Below are positions 16,942 to 25,184 of a DNA stretch of 64,000 bases, piece after piece. Location: the NCBI RefSeq assembly GCF_009363115.1, contig NZ_CP045298.1:4833501-4897500 (forward strand), given 5' to 3'. A program made the translations under genes and the position numbers. The notes under the pieces were generated by a model. That model was given only the letters and a program-made list of their open reading frames with translations, made no database searches and was not told the DNA's origin. Each line of letters begins with the position of its first letter. Within the stretch, counting starts at the first letter, position 1. Origin of the DNA: Paenibacillus brasilensis (lineage in GTDB: Bacteria; Bacillota; Bacilli; Paenibacillales; Paenibacillaceae).

Positions 16942-17858
16942 CAGAACACTACATTTGTGAAGGATATGCCGTCACGCTTGTGCTACGACTGGCCAACATC
17001 CCGAGATCTAGTTACTACTACCATAAAAATGGAAAAGTAATCGAGAAAACAGCAAGTGAGGGACGACAAAAGCTAGGATATTCGCTGCGTTCGGACGGCG
17101 TAAAAGTACCGGATGCTCAGATTATGGAACGGATTATGGAACTGGTTTCTGCAGATGGCCATGCGTATGGATACCGAAAATTAACCGTCGCTTTACGCCG
17201 AGATGATGGCCTAATCATTAACAAGAAGAAGGTTTACCGATTGTGCAGAGAACTGGACATCCTGCGACCACAGCGAAAAGTGAACTTGTCTTACCCACGG
17301 AAACTGGCACGAAATCGGATCATTACGAATTCGAACCAACTGTTTGAGACGGACATTAAGTACGGTTATATTGAAGGAGAAGACCGATTCTTCTTCATTC
17401 AGTCTTGCCTCGATGTTTACGACCGTTCTGTGGTCGCTTACCACATAGGATTGCGGTGCGAGGCCAACGATGTGATCCGAACGCTACAAACGGCCTTGTT
17501 TAAGAGACAATTATTTAAGGCGCAAACCAAACCTGCGATTCGTACAGACAATGGCCCTCAGTTTATTTCTCATGGGTTTGAAGCTGCCTGTGAAAGCTTT
17601 GGAGTGGAGCACGAACGCATTCCTCCACGAACACCGAATATGAACGCACATATTGAATCTTTTCATAGGTTATTGCAGGATGAATGCTTGGCTCGCTACG
17701 ACTTTGAAACGTACAGCGAAGCTTATGAAGCCGTCACGGAATTCATTCATTTTTATAATGAACGAAGAATTCATTCCAGCATTCGCGATTTGTCGCCGTC
17801 TCAGTTTTATGAGAAAAACCAGATAAAACCGATTCCGATCCGAGAAGTTCGTGTATAA
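16932..17858 (+). CDS. IS3-family OrfB (DDE transposase)
   Basis: The 308-residue integrase-like protein has the HTH_21-type segment HAYGYRKLTVALRRD and the catalytic DDE residues in FETDIKYGY (Asp), IRTDNGPQF (Asp) and NAHIESFHRLLQDE (Glu), then the family end FIHFYNERRIHSSI. It is expected to be made mainly as the OrfAB fusion through the frameshift at 16902-16908. The frame is intact. Confidence 0.93.
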   Translation: MEVAEHYICEGYAVTLVLRLANIPRSSYYYHKNGKVIEKTASEGRQKLGYSLRSDGVKVPDAQIMERIMELVSADGHAYGYRKLTVALRRDDGLIINKKKVYRLCRELDILRPQRKVNLSYPRKLARNRIITNSNQLFETDIKYGYIEGEDRFFFIQSCLDVYDRSVVAYHIGLRCEANDVIRTLQTALFKRQLFKAQTKPAIRTDNGPQFISHGFEAACESFGVEHERIPPRTPNMNAHIESFHRLLQDECLARYDFETYSEAYEAVTEFIHFYNERRIHSSIRDLSPSQFYEKNQIKPIPIREVRV

Positions 17859-17914
17859 TTTCAAAAACGAAGTCTCGATGAGCAAGAGAGAGTTAGTGTC
17901 CAAACTTAGGGGGT

Positions 17915-18477
17915 TAATCCGCTGGCTCGTTAATAAACGCTGAAGCGTGTCATTATTAGTAAAGCGATGCAATTCGATAAGTTGCTATCTTCGATCCCCA
18001 ATCACGGAACGTGACCCAGTGCATGATCTGGTTACTTGAATCATACGACTGTGTCCCAGAAATCTTGACTTTAATTCCATCCTTATCGATAAATTTTCCC
18101 CAGATGCTTTCCTCTTGGTTGGATAAATCGGTTCCTAAGGGGTTTCGAGTTTCAAAAACAAACATCCCATTTGGCTCTAGGTGCTTGCAGACGGTTTCGA
18201 CTAAGGCTCGTTGATCCTCATCGCTCAAAAATACCTGGAATGCATTTCCTGTCAGATAAATCATGGAAAAACGCTTTTCGGAATCGAATGTACGAGCATT
18301 AGCTTCAATAAAATCCACAGGCAAACCTTGAGCTTTAACCCGCGCATATTCTAGCATTGATGAAGAAATATCAACACCTGTTATATGTATCTCCGATTTG
18401 GATAAATGAATGGTTGTCAATCCTGTAAGAGCATCGCCTGGACCAACAGATATAAACAATATTATGAACTTCTCCAT
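17915..18477 (-). pseudogene. truncated SAM-dependent methyltransferase
   Basis: The readable part carries class I methyltransferase motifs: motif I is degraded (VGPGDALTGLTTIHLS), followed by HITGVDISSSMLEYARVKA, MIYLTGNAFQVFLSDED and LEPNGMFVFETRNP. The N-terminal 40 or so residues expected before motif I are missing, and motif I contains extra residues. At the other end the frame stops at 17956, although similar coding (LQRLLTSQRI) continues in another frame up to the IS3 flank. It looks dead at both ends. Confidence 0.65.
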
Positions 18478-18536
18478 TGAGCAACTCTATAGATGATTTT
18501 TTTCAACCGTATGTGGAACAAAAAGTATGATAAAGA

Positions 18537-18589
18537 AAAAGAGGCTGTCCCCTATGCGGAGTATTTTCTGCAAAGAGGAGCCTCTTTTT
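18537..18589. terminator. hairpin terminator
   Basis: AAAGAGGCT (18537-18545) pairs with AGCCTCTTT and is followed by T residues; an A-run on the other side allows use by the minus strand. Confidence 0.65.
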
Positions 18590-18643
18590 GTTAGCCCATG
18601 CATAAGTTCTTGAACGATCAATCATACTCTAACAGGTCATGGG

Positions 18644-19315
18644 TCAAGGCTGAGGCTTGTTGTTCTTGGTATCCTGGAGGCGATCCAGTACAATTTGTAC
18701 GGCGATTGCATCGTCCAAATAGCCTAATGGAAATACATAATCGGGGATGATATCTGTGGCAGAGACAAAGTAAAGCAAGCCGCTGCCGAGAATCGAGCGC
18801 TCCTCCGGAGTAATGTTATCGCTACTGTAGAGCTGATACATTCTTTTGAGCTCTTCAATGAATGGGCCTGCGCCGTTAACGCTTTTTACTTTACCGGGAA
18901 AGTCATTGTGGATAATCCGTGCTCCTTCTTCGGTTAGGACATAGGGCTCGTATTTGCTCAGTTCCTTCTGAACCTGGTCGGCAGTAAACTGGTGGTCCAT
19001 GAGGTTGGAGGCTTGAAGGGTTTCTTTAATACTGTTGATGGAGGAGAAAATATCGTTTGATTGGTTATGATAAATTGGTGGAGCGGAGGCGCCATAACCA
19101 GCAGCTTGGAAGAGTGGAGCGGAGGGAACATCAAGATGAAGGGCAAAAGCCTCCAAATGTTCTGGCTTGGCTCTTTGCTTCCCGTTAACAATCCGCGATA
19201 TTGTGGCCGTATCTATGCCGGTAGCGGCGCTTAGCTTACGCATAGATAAAGAGCGTTCTTTCAGCAAGGAGACCAGTGTCTCGCCCAGTGTAACGTTTCT
19301 TTTCTCATCAGACAT
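18644..19315 (-). CDS. XRE-type HTH protein with C-terminal DUF1232 domain
   Basis: This 223-residue protein combines an N-terminal lambda-repressor-like HTH (residues 9-60: LVSLLKERSLSMRKLSAAT and TISRIVNGKQRAKPEHLEA) with a C-terminal DUF1232/YkvA-like segment (residues 175-212: GLLYFVSATDIIPDYVFP, LGYLDDAIAV). DUF1232 is a short, partly membrane-associated domain of unknown function. The pairing suggests a regulator tied to the membrane or to a small-molecule signal. It is divergent from ytaF with 135 bases between them. A GAGGTG site precedes the ATG. Confidence 0.88.
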   Translation of the reverse strand: MSDEKRNVTLGETLVSLLKERSLSMRKLSAATGIDTATISRIVNGKQRAKPEHLEAFALHLDVPSAPLFQAAGYGASAPPIYHNQSNDIFSSINSIKETLQASNLMDHQFTADQVQKELSKYEPYVLTEEGARIIHNDFPGKVKSVNGAGPFIEELKRMYQLYSSDNITPEERSILGSGLLYFVSATDIIPDYVFPLGYLDDAIAVQIVLDRLQDTKNNKPQP

Positions 19316-19450
19316 TTGCAGTTCACCTCACTTTGTGTTGATGTTGTATCGAATGTTGAGGGAATCTCAACATTTTTAGAGATGATGAGCACCTTTTTGC
19401 AATATGCTCAATAGTATGGCTGTAAACAAACAACAAGGAGTGAGAGACCC

Positions 19451-20098
19451 ATGGTTGCTTGGCTTTTAATTCTTGGCTTTGCCATATCATCCAGTCTGGA
19501 TAATTTGGGTGTTGGAATATCTTATGGGATTCGGGGTATCCGTATTAACTATTTATCAAATTTAATCATTGCGGTTATCTGTTTCATCCTTAGCATGACA
19601 GGGATCATATCCGGCCAGTGGCTAGCGAAGATTCTTCCGGGCGTATTACCCGTCCTGATTGGAGCGTTATTGCTGTTCATTGTTGGTGTCCGCATCATTC
19701 TGCTGGCAGTACCGCGTAAAAAACAAGAATCTAGCCAGGACGGTGAAGGAGCTAGGGAGGCTGCCTCAGACGGATCACTCAAAGGAATTCTGCAAAATCC
19801 TGAAATGGTAGATAAAGATAAATCAGGGTCTATAGGATACTTTGAGGCAGCGGTGCTGGGGATTGCACTTGCCGCTAATGCCATTACGAATGGGATCGGT
19901 GCCGGCCTGATGGGACTGTCCCCGCTTGCGATCTCTCTGACTGCGGCAATTGGAAGCTATATCACGGTCTGGCTTGGCGTGATGCTGGGACAAAAAGTGT
20001 CGGCGATACGTATCGGCTCTTTCACATTAGGTCAGTTCAGCACGGTCTTAAGCGGAGTTATTATTATTTTGATTGCTTGTAAGTCTTTCTTTGGGTAA
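19451..20098 (+). CDS. ytaF: sporulation membrane protein YtaF
   Basis: This 215-residue integral membrane protein has two blocks of three helices (about residues 1-85 and 130-215), related to the MntP/LysE cation-efflux fold. The central cytoplasmic loop ends in the YtaF-specific ILQNPEMVDKDKSGSI, followed by AVLGIALAANAITNG. In Bacillus ytaF is expressed during sporulation, and its transport substrate is unsettled. An AAGGAGTGAG site precedes the ATG. It is monocistronic and ends at the shared hairpin near 20.18 kb. Confidence 0.9.
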   Translation: MVAWLLILGFAISSSLDNLGVGISYGIRGIRINYLSNLIIAVICFILSMTGIISGQWLAKILPGVLPVLIGALLLFIVGVRIILLAVPRKKQESSQDGEGAREAASDGSLKGILQNPEMVDKDKSGSIGYFEAAVLGIALAANAITNGIGAGLMGLSPLAISLTAAIGSYITVWLGVMLGQKVSAIRIGSFTLGQFSTVLSGVIIILIACKSFFG

Positions 20099-20163
20099 GT
20101 GTAGAGTTGGAAAGGAGGATTCCATAATAATAACGGACACTTTTTTTGCAATGGTGAAATAAC

Positions 20164-20200
20164 AAAGCGACCATGCTTAGTATGCATGATCGCTTTTATT
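20164..20200. terminator. bidirectional hairpin terminator
   Basis: AAAGCGACCATGC pairs with GCATGATCGCTTT between convergent ytaF and the MBL gene; T and A runs flank it. Confidence 0.75.
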
Positions 20201-20229
20201 TGTAGCTTACCGGAACTTTAATTTTAACT

Positions 20230-20895
20230 TTATAATCCTTGACTAAGTCTTAATATCTGGTCATTCACATGTACATTACTTAATCCCCCGTGATAACAAA
20301 CTACCGATGCTATGTCGAGTTCTAAATACTTTCTCAATGAGATACGAGCTTCACTCATATCCGGTGTGGTCGGTGCATGAATTCCCGCGAGAATCCCGTT
20401 TTCACTATACATCGAATCCCCAGCAATGAGAATCTTACTTTGCTCTAAATAAAGGCTGATATGACCAGGTGTATGTCCAGGCGTATGAATGATCTGAATC
20501 CTTCCGCAAAACGGTAATTCCTGGCCGTCTATTAAGGTAACGTCCACTTTACCCTTCGGAGGATTCTCAAGATGACTATCTTTTAAAAGAGGGAGCTCTC
20601 CCTGAATATACGGCTTATCCAGCTCATGTGCATATACTTTAATATTGTTGCCACACTCCTGCAAAATCTCAGGAAGACAACCTATATGATCCACATCCTG
20701 ATGTGTCAAAATCACAGCTTTTAGCTTGTCGAACGATACGCCTACCTTTTCCATAGCCACGCGTAAATCTTCCATTTGTCCAGGGAATCCTGTGTCTATT
20801 AAAACAGCCATTTCTTGACCCCATAAAAGAATGGGGTGAATCATATTCCCATGAAAATCTAGCTGAAGCATTTCTACTTCCTTTGAGATTTCCAT
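20230..20895 (-). CDS. MBL-fold metallo-hydrolase
   Basis: The 221-residue metallo-beta-lactamase-fold protein shows the metal motif THQDVDHIG (H-x-D-x-D-H type), the IIHTPGHTPGHIS strand, IAGDSMYSENG and a terminal histidine in VVCYHGG. This is the general YflN/glyoxalase II-like group and not a beta-lactamase. I chose the ATG at 20895 because GGAGG lies 9 bases upstream; the open frame reaches 20946. It is the last gene of a minus-strand series, but 110 bases separate it from the next gene. Confidence 0.88.
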   Translation of the reverse strand: MEISKEVEMLQLDFHGNMIHPILLWGQEMAVLIDTGFPGQMEDLRVAMEKVGVSFDKLKAVILTHQDVDHIGCLPEILQECGNNIKVYAHELDKPYIQGELPLLKDSHLENPPKGKVDVTLIDGQELPFCGRIQIIHTPGHTPGHISLYLEQSKILIAGDSMYSENGILAGIHAPTTPDMSEARISLRKYLELDIASVVCYHGGLSNVHVNDQILRLSQGL

Positions 20896-21007
20896 AATAT
20901 CATGCCTCCATAAATAATTTACACCCATGCGGTTCGTTGATTCCACAAGTCATGAAAGGGTCACTTTACTTGTCGGATCGGCGAGTGCCAGTAATGTTAA
21001 AATAGAA

Positions 21008-21214
21008 TTATGGGGCAAATCCAACTCTATATGGCTGTCTTTCTTTAGTGTCTATGGATACGGTACGAATGGACGTGATTGGAATGACAAGCATCTGATA
21101 TTGCGTAAGGTATTTAACGAACTTGTCGTCAATCTGATCCAATACCCCGTCGCATGCACATGTTCCATCGATGAAATGAATAGTAACTTCCTTGCCTTGC
21201 AAGCTTGCTAACAT
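21008..21214 (-). CDS. small conserved-looking protein, possibly Sm-like fold
   Basis: This 68-residue protein opens MLASLQGKEVTIHFIDGTC and continues with DGVLDQIDDKFVKYL and LVIPITSIRTVSID. Strand-like segments ordered this way (binding, turn, I-P-x-x-I-R) recall the short Sm-like DUF2642 type, though I cannot confirm membership. A GAGGTGATTTC site directly precedes the ATG. It lies 58 bases downstream of clpP on the same strand and may be co-transcribed. Confidence 0.65.
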   Translation of the reverse strand: MLASLQGKEVTIHFIDGTCACDGVLDQIDDKFVKYLTQYQMLVIPITSIRTVSIDTKERQPYRVGFAP

Positions 21215-21272
21215 GAAATCACCTCGTATTTTTTCTTGTAGTTTCTTAGCTGGATCGGGGAATCATCAAGTC

Positions 21273-21869
21273 CTATGCATACTCTTCAAAAGAAGTTATC
21301 ACTTGATCGATGATCCCATACTCCAATGCCTCCTGAGCGGACATGTAAAAATCCCGGTCCATATCTTTTTCGACCTTTTCCAAAGGTTGGCCGGTCCGTT
21401 CAGCTGTGATGCGGTTTGCCTTTTCACGAGTTAATAAAATTCGTTTGGCGCTGATCGCAATATCGCTGGCCTGCCCTTGTGCGCCGCCATGTGGCTGATG
21501 GATCATAATTTCACTGTTCGGCAGTGCCGAACGTTTCTCTTTGGCGCCAGCCAACAAAAGAATTGCGCCGAACGAAGCAGCAAATCCCATACATATCGTA
21601 TGCACATCAGGTTTGATGTACTGCATCGTATCATAAATGGCAAATCCTGCGGAGGTAGAGCCCCCTGGGCTGTTGATATACATATAAATTTCTTTTTCCG
21701 GATCTTCTGCCGCCAGAAATAATAACTGAGCAATAATATTGTTAGCTAATTGATCGTCGATGGCTGCTCCTACAAACACAATACGATCCTTTAACAGTCT
21801 GGAATAGATATCGTACGATCTTTCACCTTGAGCAGTTTGCTCAACAACATAAGGAACATAAGCACTCAT
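21273..21869 (-). CDS. clpP: ClpP-like serine protease (probable second ClpP)
   Basis: This 198-residue protein keeps the ClpP fold and catalytic triad: S99 in GFAASFGAILL, H124 in MIHQPHGG and Asp in DRDFYMSA. Housekeeping ClpP normally reads GxAASMGAxLL; Phe in place of Met next to the catalytic Ser, and the divergent N-terminus (MSAYVPYVVEQTAQGERSYD), point to a paralogue. It would assemble into a 14-mer with a Clp ATPase. It is divergent from the ECF sigma gene and shares with it a region holding a 12-bp inverted repeat. GGGGG lies before the ATG at 21869. Confidence 0.9.
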   Translation of the reverse strand: MSAYVPYVVEQTAQGERSYDIYSRLLKDRIVFVGAAIDDQLANNIIAQLLFLAAEDPEKEIYMYINSPGGSTSAGFAIYDTMQYIKPDVHTICMGFAASFGAILLLAGAKEKRSALPNSEIMIHQPHGGAQGQASDIAISAKRILLTREKANRITAERTGQPLEKVEKDMDRDFYMSAQEALEYGIIDQVITSFEEYA

Positions 21870-21908
21870 TTGTGATACCCCCATTTTCTTGGTTCAGTTG
21901 ATTTCTTC

Positions 21909-22005
21909 TTGTAAACGAACCGAGATCGTAAAAAGATACGGAGTTTTAATGGGAAAACGATTTGCGTAGATGGTGTAACTTCTCCAACTTCTTGTTCGTT
22001 TACAA
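21909..22005. promoter_or_regulatory. 12-bp inverted repeat between clpP and the ECF sigma gene
   Basis: TTGTAAACGAAC (21909-21920) and GTTCGTTTACAA (21994-22005) are perfect complements 73 bases apart. Each arm reads CGTTTAC toward its own gene, as an ECF -10-like element would. On the plus strand TGTAAC (21974-21979) lies 17 bases before CGTTTA. Confidence 0.45.
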
Positions 22006-22067
22006 TGAAGGTAGCAAATGGCTTTGCTTTAGCAAAGGGCAGAATAAGACCGTGGAGGAGAAGGCCT

Positions 22068-22793
22068 ATGAACATAGATGATTCTATTCATATGACTGAC
22101 AATACAGTGAGCATCCACAACTTTGAGGAATTACAGGCGGTCCTGAAGCGCTACTGTCTGTCACTTACGAAATCAAATTGGGATGCGGAAGAATTGGCTC
22201 AGGACACTTGGGTAAAAGCATTAGGAAAGTTAAACAAATTCGAGCATACAAATCCCAAAGCGCTTTTGCTGCGGATTGCTAAAAATACCTGGATTGATGA
22301 TATGCGAAGAAAAGCAGTCTTCACTCGGATATTGAACAAGGAAGAAGCGAAAGTAACTGCGCCGGATTACGGATCTTTTGAAATCGAAGTCGCGTTACAG
22401 TCCTTAATAAAACATCTATCTCCGCTTCAGAGGACTGTTTTTGTGCTGCGAGATGTGTTTGGATATTCGATTAATGAAACATCTGACATACTGGGTACAA
22501 CGGAGGGAGCGGTAAAAGTTGCACTTCATCGGGCACGAAAATCGCTAGGAGCCGTTCAGGAGGAATTTCTAAAAGGAGACTTATCCTTACCGGAAAGTGA
22601 AAAATCGAAAACTTTTCTAAGGGCGTTGACGGCTGCATATCAGATGGGAGATATTGCAACATTGGTTATGCTCTCTTATCAGGATGTGGTAGAGCCAGAC
22701 GTGATGATTGGTATCGTCAATAATAAGCTGCTTTGGAGTCACACCTCAGAAAAACGAGTTGAATCCCATACAATAAGTATGATGGCGGCGTAG
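22068..22793 (+). CDS. ECF-type RNA polymerase sigma factor
   Basis: The 241-residue protein has sigma region 2 (residues about 20-95: DAEELAQDTWVKALGKLNKF, AKNTWIDDMRRK) and region 4 (about 115-170: LSPLQRTVFVLRDVFGYSI, TEGAVKVALHRARKSL). About 70 extra residues follow, similar in position to the SnoaL-like extensions of some ECF groups but much shorter. The ATG at 22068 has a GGAGGAG site; the upstream in-frame extension overlaps the inverted repeat. No anti-sigma gene is adjacent, which fits groups that use the C-terminal extension for control. Confidence 0.88.
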   Translation: MNIDDSIHMTDNTVSIHNFEELQAVLKRYCLSLTKSNWDAEELAQDTWVKALGKLNKFEHTNPKALLLRIAKNTWIDDMRRKAVFTRILNKEEAKVTAPDYGSFEIEVALQSLIKHLSPLQRTVFVLRDVFGYSINETSDILGTTEGAVKVALHRARKSLGAVQEEFLKGDLSLPESEKSKTFLRALTAAYQMGDIATLVMLSYQDVVEPDVMIGIVNNKLLWSHTSEKRVESHTISMMAA

Positions 22794-22852
22794 TTTGTTT
22801 TTTGACCCGGAAGGCAAGATACAATAGGCTGTTTTAAGCGAGGGTAAAGTAA

Positions 22853-23375
22853 TTGATAAAGCAAAAGTTGAAAATAGAGGGTATTCCGGAAATTTTGTGG
22901 GGCGGTGAATCGGATAAGATATTTATAGCTATCCCGGGAGGACATTAGTATTTTCGCTTGCAGCATGGGGGCCTATTTTAGTTTGCTTGCTTATAATCAC
23001 TTCCCACTTAGACAATGCCTGTTTCTTTCTCCAGTGCTGGATATGGAGAGAATAATCAAAAATATGATGACATGGTTCAGTGTAAGTGAGGATAGATTGA
23101 AAGTTGAAAAAGAAATATCCACCCCCATTGGGCAAACACTTTATTGGGATTATTACTGCTATGTTAAATCACATCCAATTGATACATGGAATAAGCCAAC
23201 TGCCATTCTTTATGGTTCTGAAGATGACTTGTGTGAATATGATGTCATATCTACGTTTGCAAGTCGATTTCATTGCCAGCTAAAAGTGATGGAACATGGA
23301 CAACATTATTTTCACACCACAGAGCAATTGCAGTTTTATAGGCAGTGGTTGAAAGAACATGTAACCGCACAATAA
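22853..23375 (+). pseudogene. alpha/beta hydrolase with large internal deletion
   Basis: The N-terminal part (IEGIPEILWGGESDKIFIAI) stops at a TAG near 22950. In another frame the protein resumes at the nucleophile elbow (SIFACSMGAYFSLLAY) and runs to the end through ILYGSEDDLCEYD and GQHYFHTTEQLQ. Compared with the usual fold, about 50-60 residues between the oxyanion-hole strand and the elbow are missing, and the joint is out of frame. The C-terminal two thirds are otherwise well preserved, so decay is recent. Confidence 0.75.
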
Positions 23376-23379
23376 GCAT

Positions 23380-23418
23380 AATGGGAAGTAAGTAGTTGAT
23401 CTCCCTGCTTCCCATTTT
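23380..23418 (+). terminator. hairpin terminator
   Basis: AATGGGAAG (23380-23388) pairs with CTTCCCATT (23408-23416). Confidence 0.6.
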
Positions 23419-23474
23419 AACTGGTGAAAAAACAGTGGAGGAGATGCCTGTTCGTAAGTTGCTTTAACCGACTT

Positions 23475-24014
23475 CTATTGATAACGACGCAAGAAGCCAT
23501 CAACTAATTGGGCATTGGTCATCTGGATTACGGACTGATTTTCCAATTCCTCGGCCATATCATCATCCGTCATGGACACGAAAAAGGTAATATTTTCTTT
23601 GGATTGGCCGAATTGAGTAAAAAGTACCTCGTCGGTTTCTTTAACTACCTTGGTCATAATTTTTATCATTTCATCTTTATAGTCCAACACATTGTCAGTT
23701 GCATACAGAAATTTGCTAATATGATTAAGGTGTGTTGTATCGCCATATTGATATTCGCTTAATCCCCATCTGTAATAAATTTCATCTTCCTTACTGTTGC
23801 ACAGGTCTTGGGCTTTCATGTTTGTGATATGTCTAACTAGTGATTCCTCTGTATTAACAGCTAGAAACAAGGTGACAAAATCGCTGTCTGTGCCAAACGC
23901 GCATGCGTAAACCTTCTCATCCTTCACTTCTTCCAGTATGCTTTTAAGATCATCCAGAAATCCTGTTCTAAATCTTTCCTCAAATTCATTCAGAAAATTG
24001 CTCATCTGATTCAT
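23475..24014 (-). CDS. DUF4303-like uncharacterised protein
   Basis: This 179-residue soluble acidic protein opens FEERFRTGFLDDLKSILE and contains YACAFGTDSDFVTLFLAVNT, YYRWGLSEYQYG and ENITFFVSMTDDDM. The pattern (short helical start, strand with a YA.a.g.Dsd segment, then W..SEW-like) matches DUF4303 proteins often found beside polymorphic toxin immunity genes. I infer family from memory only. AAAGGAG lies close upstream. The second ATG (Met4) is an alternative start with better spacing. Confidence 0.65.
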   Translation of the reverse strand: MNQMSNFLNEFEERFRTGFLDDLKSILEEVKDEKVYACAFGTDSDFVTLFLAVNTEESLVRHITNMKAQDLCNSKEDEIYYRWGLSEYQYGDTTHLNHISKFLYATDNVLDYKDEMIKIMTKVVKETDEVLFTQFGQSKENITFFVSMTDDDMAEELENQSVIQMTNAQLVDGFLRRYQ

Positions 24015-24141
24015 ATACTCCTTTACAAGATTTATATTTTTATATTGTACATCATTAGCTCGACTCGGTTTTAGAAATTCTTACATTTGGTTTGAAAAGG
24101 TTGCTATTTATAGTGTTATATTGTTTACTGAGGTGTTTGTT

Positions 24142-24255
24142 ATGGATGGTAAAAAATTTGTTCTTTTGCTTTTACTTTTTTGCTTGTTGGGCATTGTAGG
24201 GCTAGTTGCTTTAATTTTCGGTTTTATGTGGTTAGCATTCATGGATAGTGTATAA
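24142..24255 (+). CDS. 37-residue single-span membrane peptide
   Basis: This short frame encodes MDGKKF, then an uninterrupted hydrophobic stretch of about 28 residues (LLLLLFCLLGIVGLVALIF and on), ending MDSV. GAGGTG lies 6 bases before the ATG. It resembles small Firmicute membrane peptides with regulatory or stress roles, but no homologue can be named. The remainder of 24256-24539 holds only a weak 31-codon frame at 24371 that I do not support. Confidence 0.5.
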   Translation: MDGKKFVLLLLLFCLLGIVGLVALIFGFMWLAFMDSV

Positions 24256-24539
24256 AATCAGCTACCTATCAACCCAAATGCTAATCGCTTGCTTTTGGTC
24301 GATATTATTTGCTGGTCCCAGGTGAATAGAAGTTATGCTATACTTGCGAGGTAAAAGGGGGTGCCTACTGATGGAGAATCTGTTAGGATTGTCTGTGACT
24401 TCTTACACTCATGCAAAGCCAATTATTGGAAAAGCGTTACTTTGTGTGGGGCGAAATCTTTTTTAACGCTGAACAAGCTTTTTTAATCTTACTGGCTTTG
24501 CACCTTATTTTAAACAATCAGAATAAGGGGCGAGTATAA

Positions 24540-24809
24540 TTGAGATATACGAATGCTACAAAAGTTTTACCCCAAAAACTAATTACGGAAATCCAAAAAT
24601 ATGTTCAGGGAGAGACTCTGTATATCCCTAAGCCAAAAACGGAATATATGGATTGGGGCAGTTTGAGTGGGGGGAGAAGGCTGCTCGAACAGCGAAATGC
24701 CGCAATCAGAAATGCTTTTCAAAATAGCAGCAGTATCGAGCAATTAGCCAAGGAGTTTTTCCTCTCTACCGAAACCATTAAGAAAATTGTTTATTCACAT
24801 AAAAAGTAG
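24540..24809 (+). CDS. CD3324-like small HTH protein
   Basis: This 89-residue protein reads RYTNATKVLPQKLITEIQKY, then YIPKPKTEYMDWGSLSGGR and a C-terminal HTH, AKEFFLSTETIKKIVYSHK. This arrangement is typical of the CD3324 family related to the Mor transcription activator domain. Its role is unknown. The start is a TTG behind AAGGGGCGAG; no ATG is available. A strong private terminator follows. Confidence 0.75.
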   Translation: MRYTNATKVLPQKLITEIQKYVQGETLYIPKPKTEYMDWGSLSGGRRLLEQRNAAIRNAFQNSSSIEQLAKEFFLSTETIKKIVYSHKK

Positions 24810-24823
24810 GATGGCGTGTTAGG

Positions 24824-24870
24824 ACGTGACCGGATGATGGCGGTGTAACCAATCCGGTCACGTCTTTTTG
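24824..24870 (+). terminator. strong intrinsic terminator
   Basis: GACGTGACCGGAT (24824-24836) and ATCCGGTCACGTC (24853-24865) form a perfect 13-bp stem before TTTTTG. Confidence 0.9.
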
Positions 24871-25184
24871 TTTGGAAAAAGATTTGATTCTACTGCCAAT
24901 AGACAAAGCCATCGTTGACCTAATCGGTGGTTGTCGTTTCAACTTCGTGTTATCTCTCACATCCAGATTCCAAGAAATTCTGCTCGTTCTCCCTGATAAT
25001 CCAACAGATCAATTCTTTTAAACAGACTGTATTCCATTTTTTCATAAACGTTTTTATGCCAAAAATGATTCTAAATCGTTGTTTTCATTTATTAAGTTTA
25101 TTTTAATCTCTAAAATATGAATATAAACGACAGGAACAACGAATTTGGATGGGGACCATTTCTGAATAATGAAGGGAAATATGT
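24871..25184. other. intergenic stretch with a possible decayed mini-ORF
   Basis: The only coding-like signal is a 26-codon minus-strand frame at 24957-25037 (MEYSLFKRIDLLDYQGERAE and a short tail) with no convincing start signal. It could be the end of a lost gene. Otherwise I see only AT-rich promoter-like sequence before the esterase. Confidence 0.3.

Larger units (their letters stand above)
16576..17902 (+). mobile_element. intact IS3-family insertion sequence
   Basis: The element starts TGGACACTAA (16576-16585) and ends TTAGTGTCCA (17893-17902), a perfect 10-bp terminal inverted repeat with the TG...CA ends typical of IS3. It is flanked by direct repeats AACT at 16572-16575 and 17903-17906, a 4-bp target duplication. 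It carries orfA and orfB with a programmed -1 frameshift signal. Confidence 0.93.
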
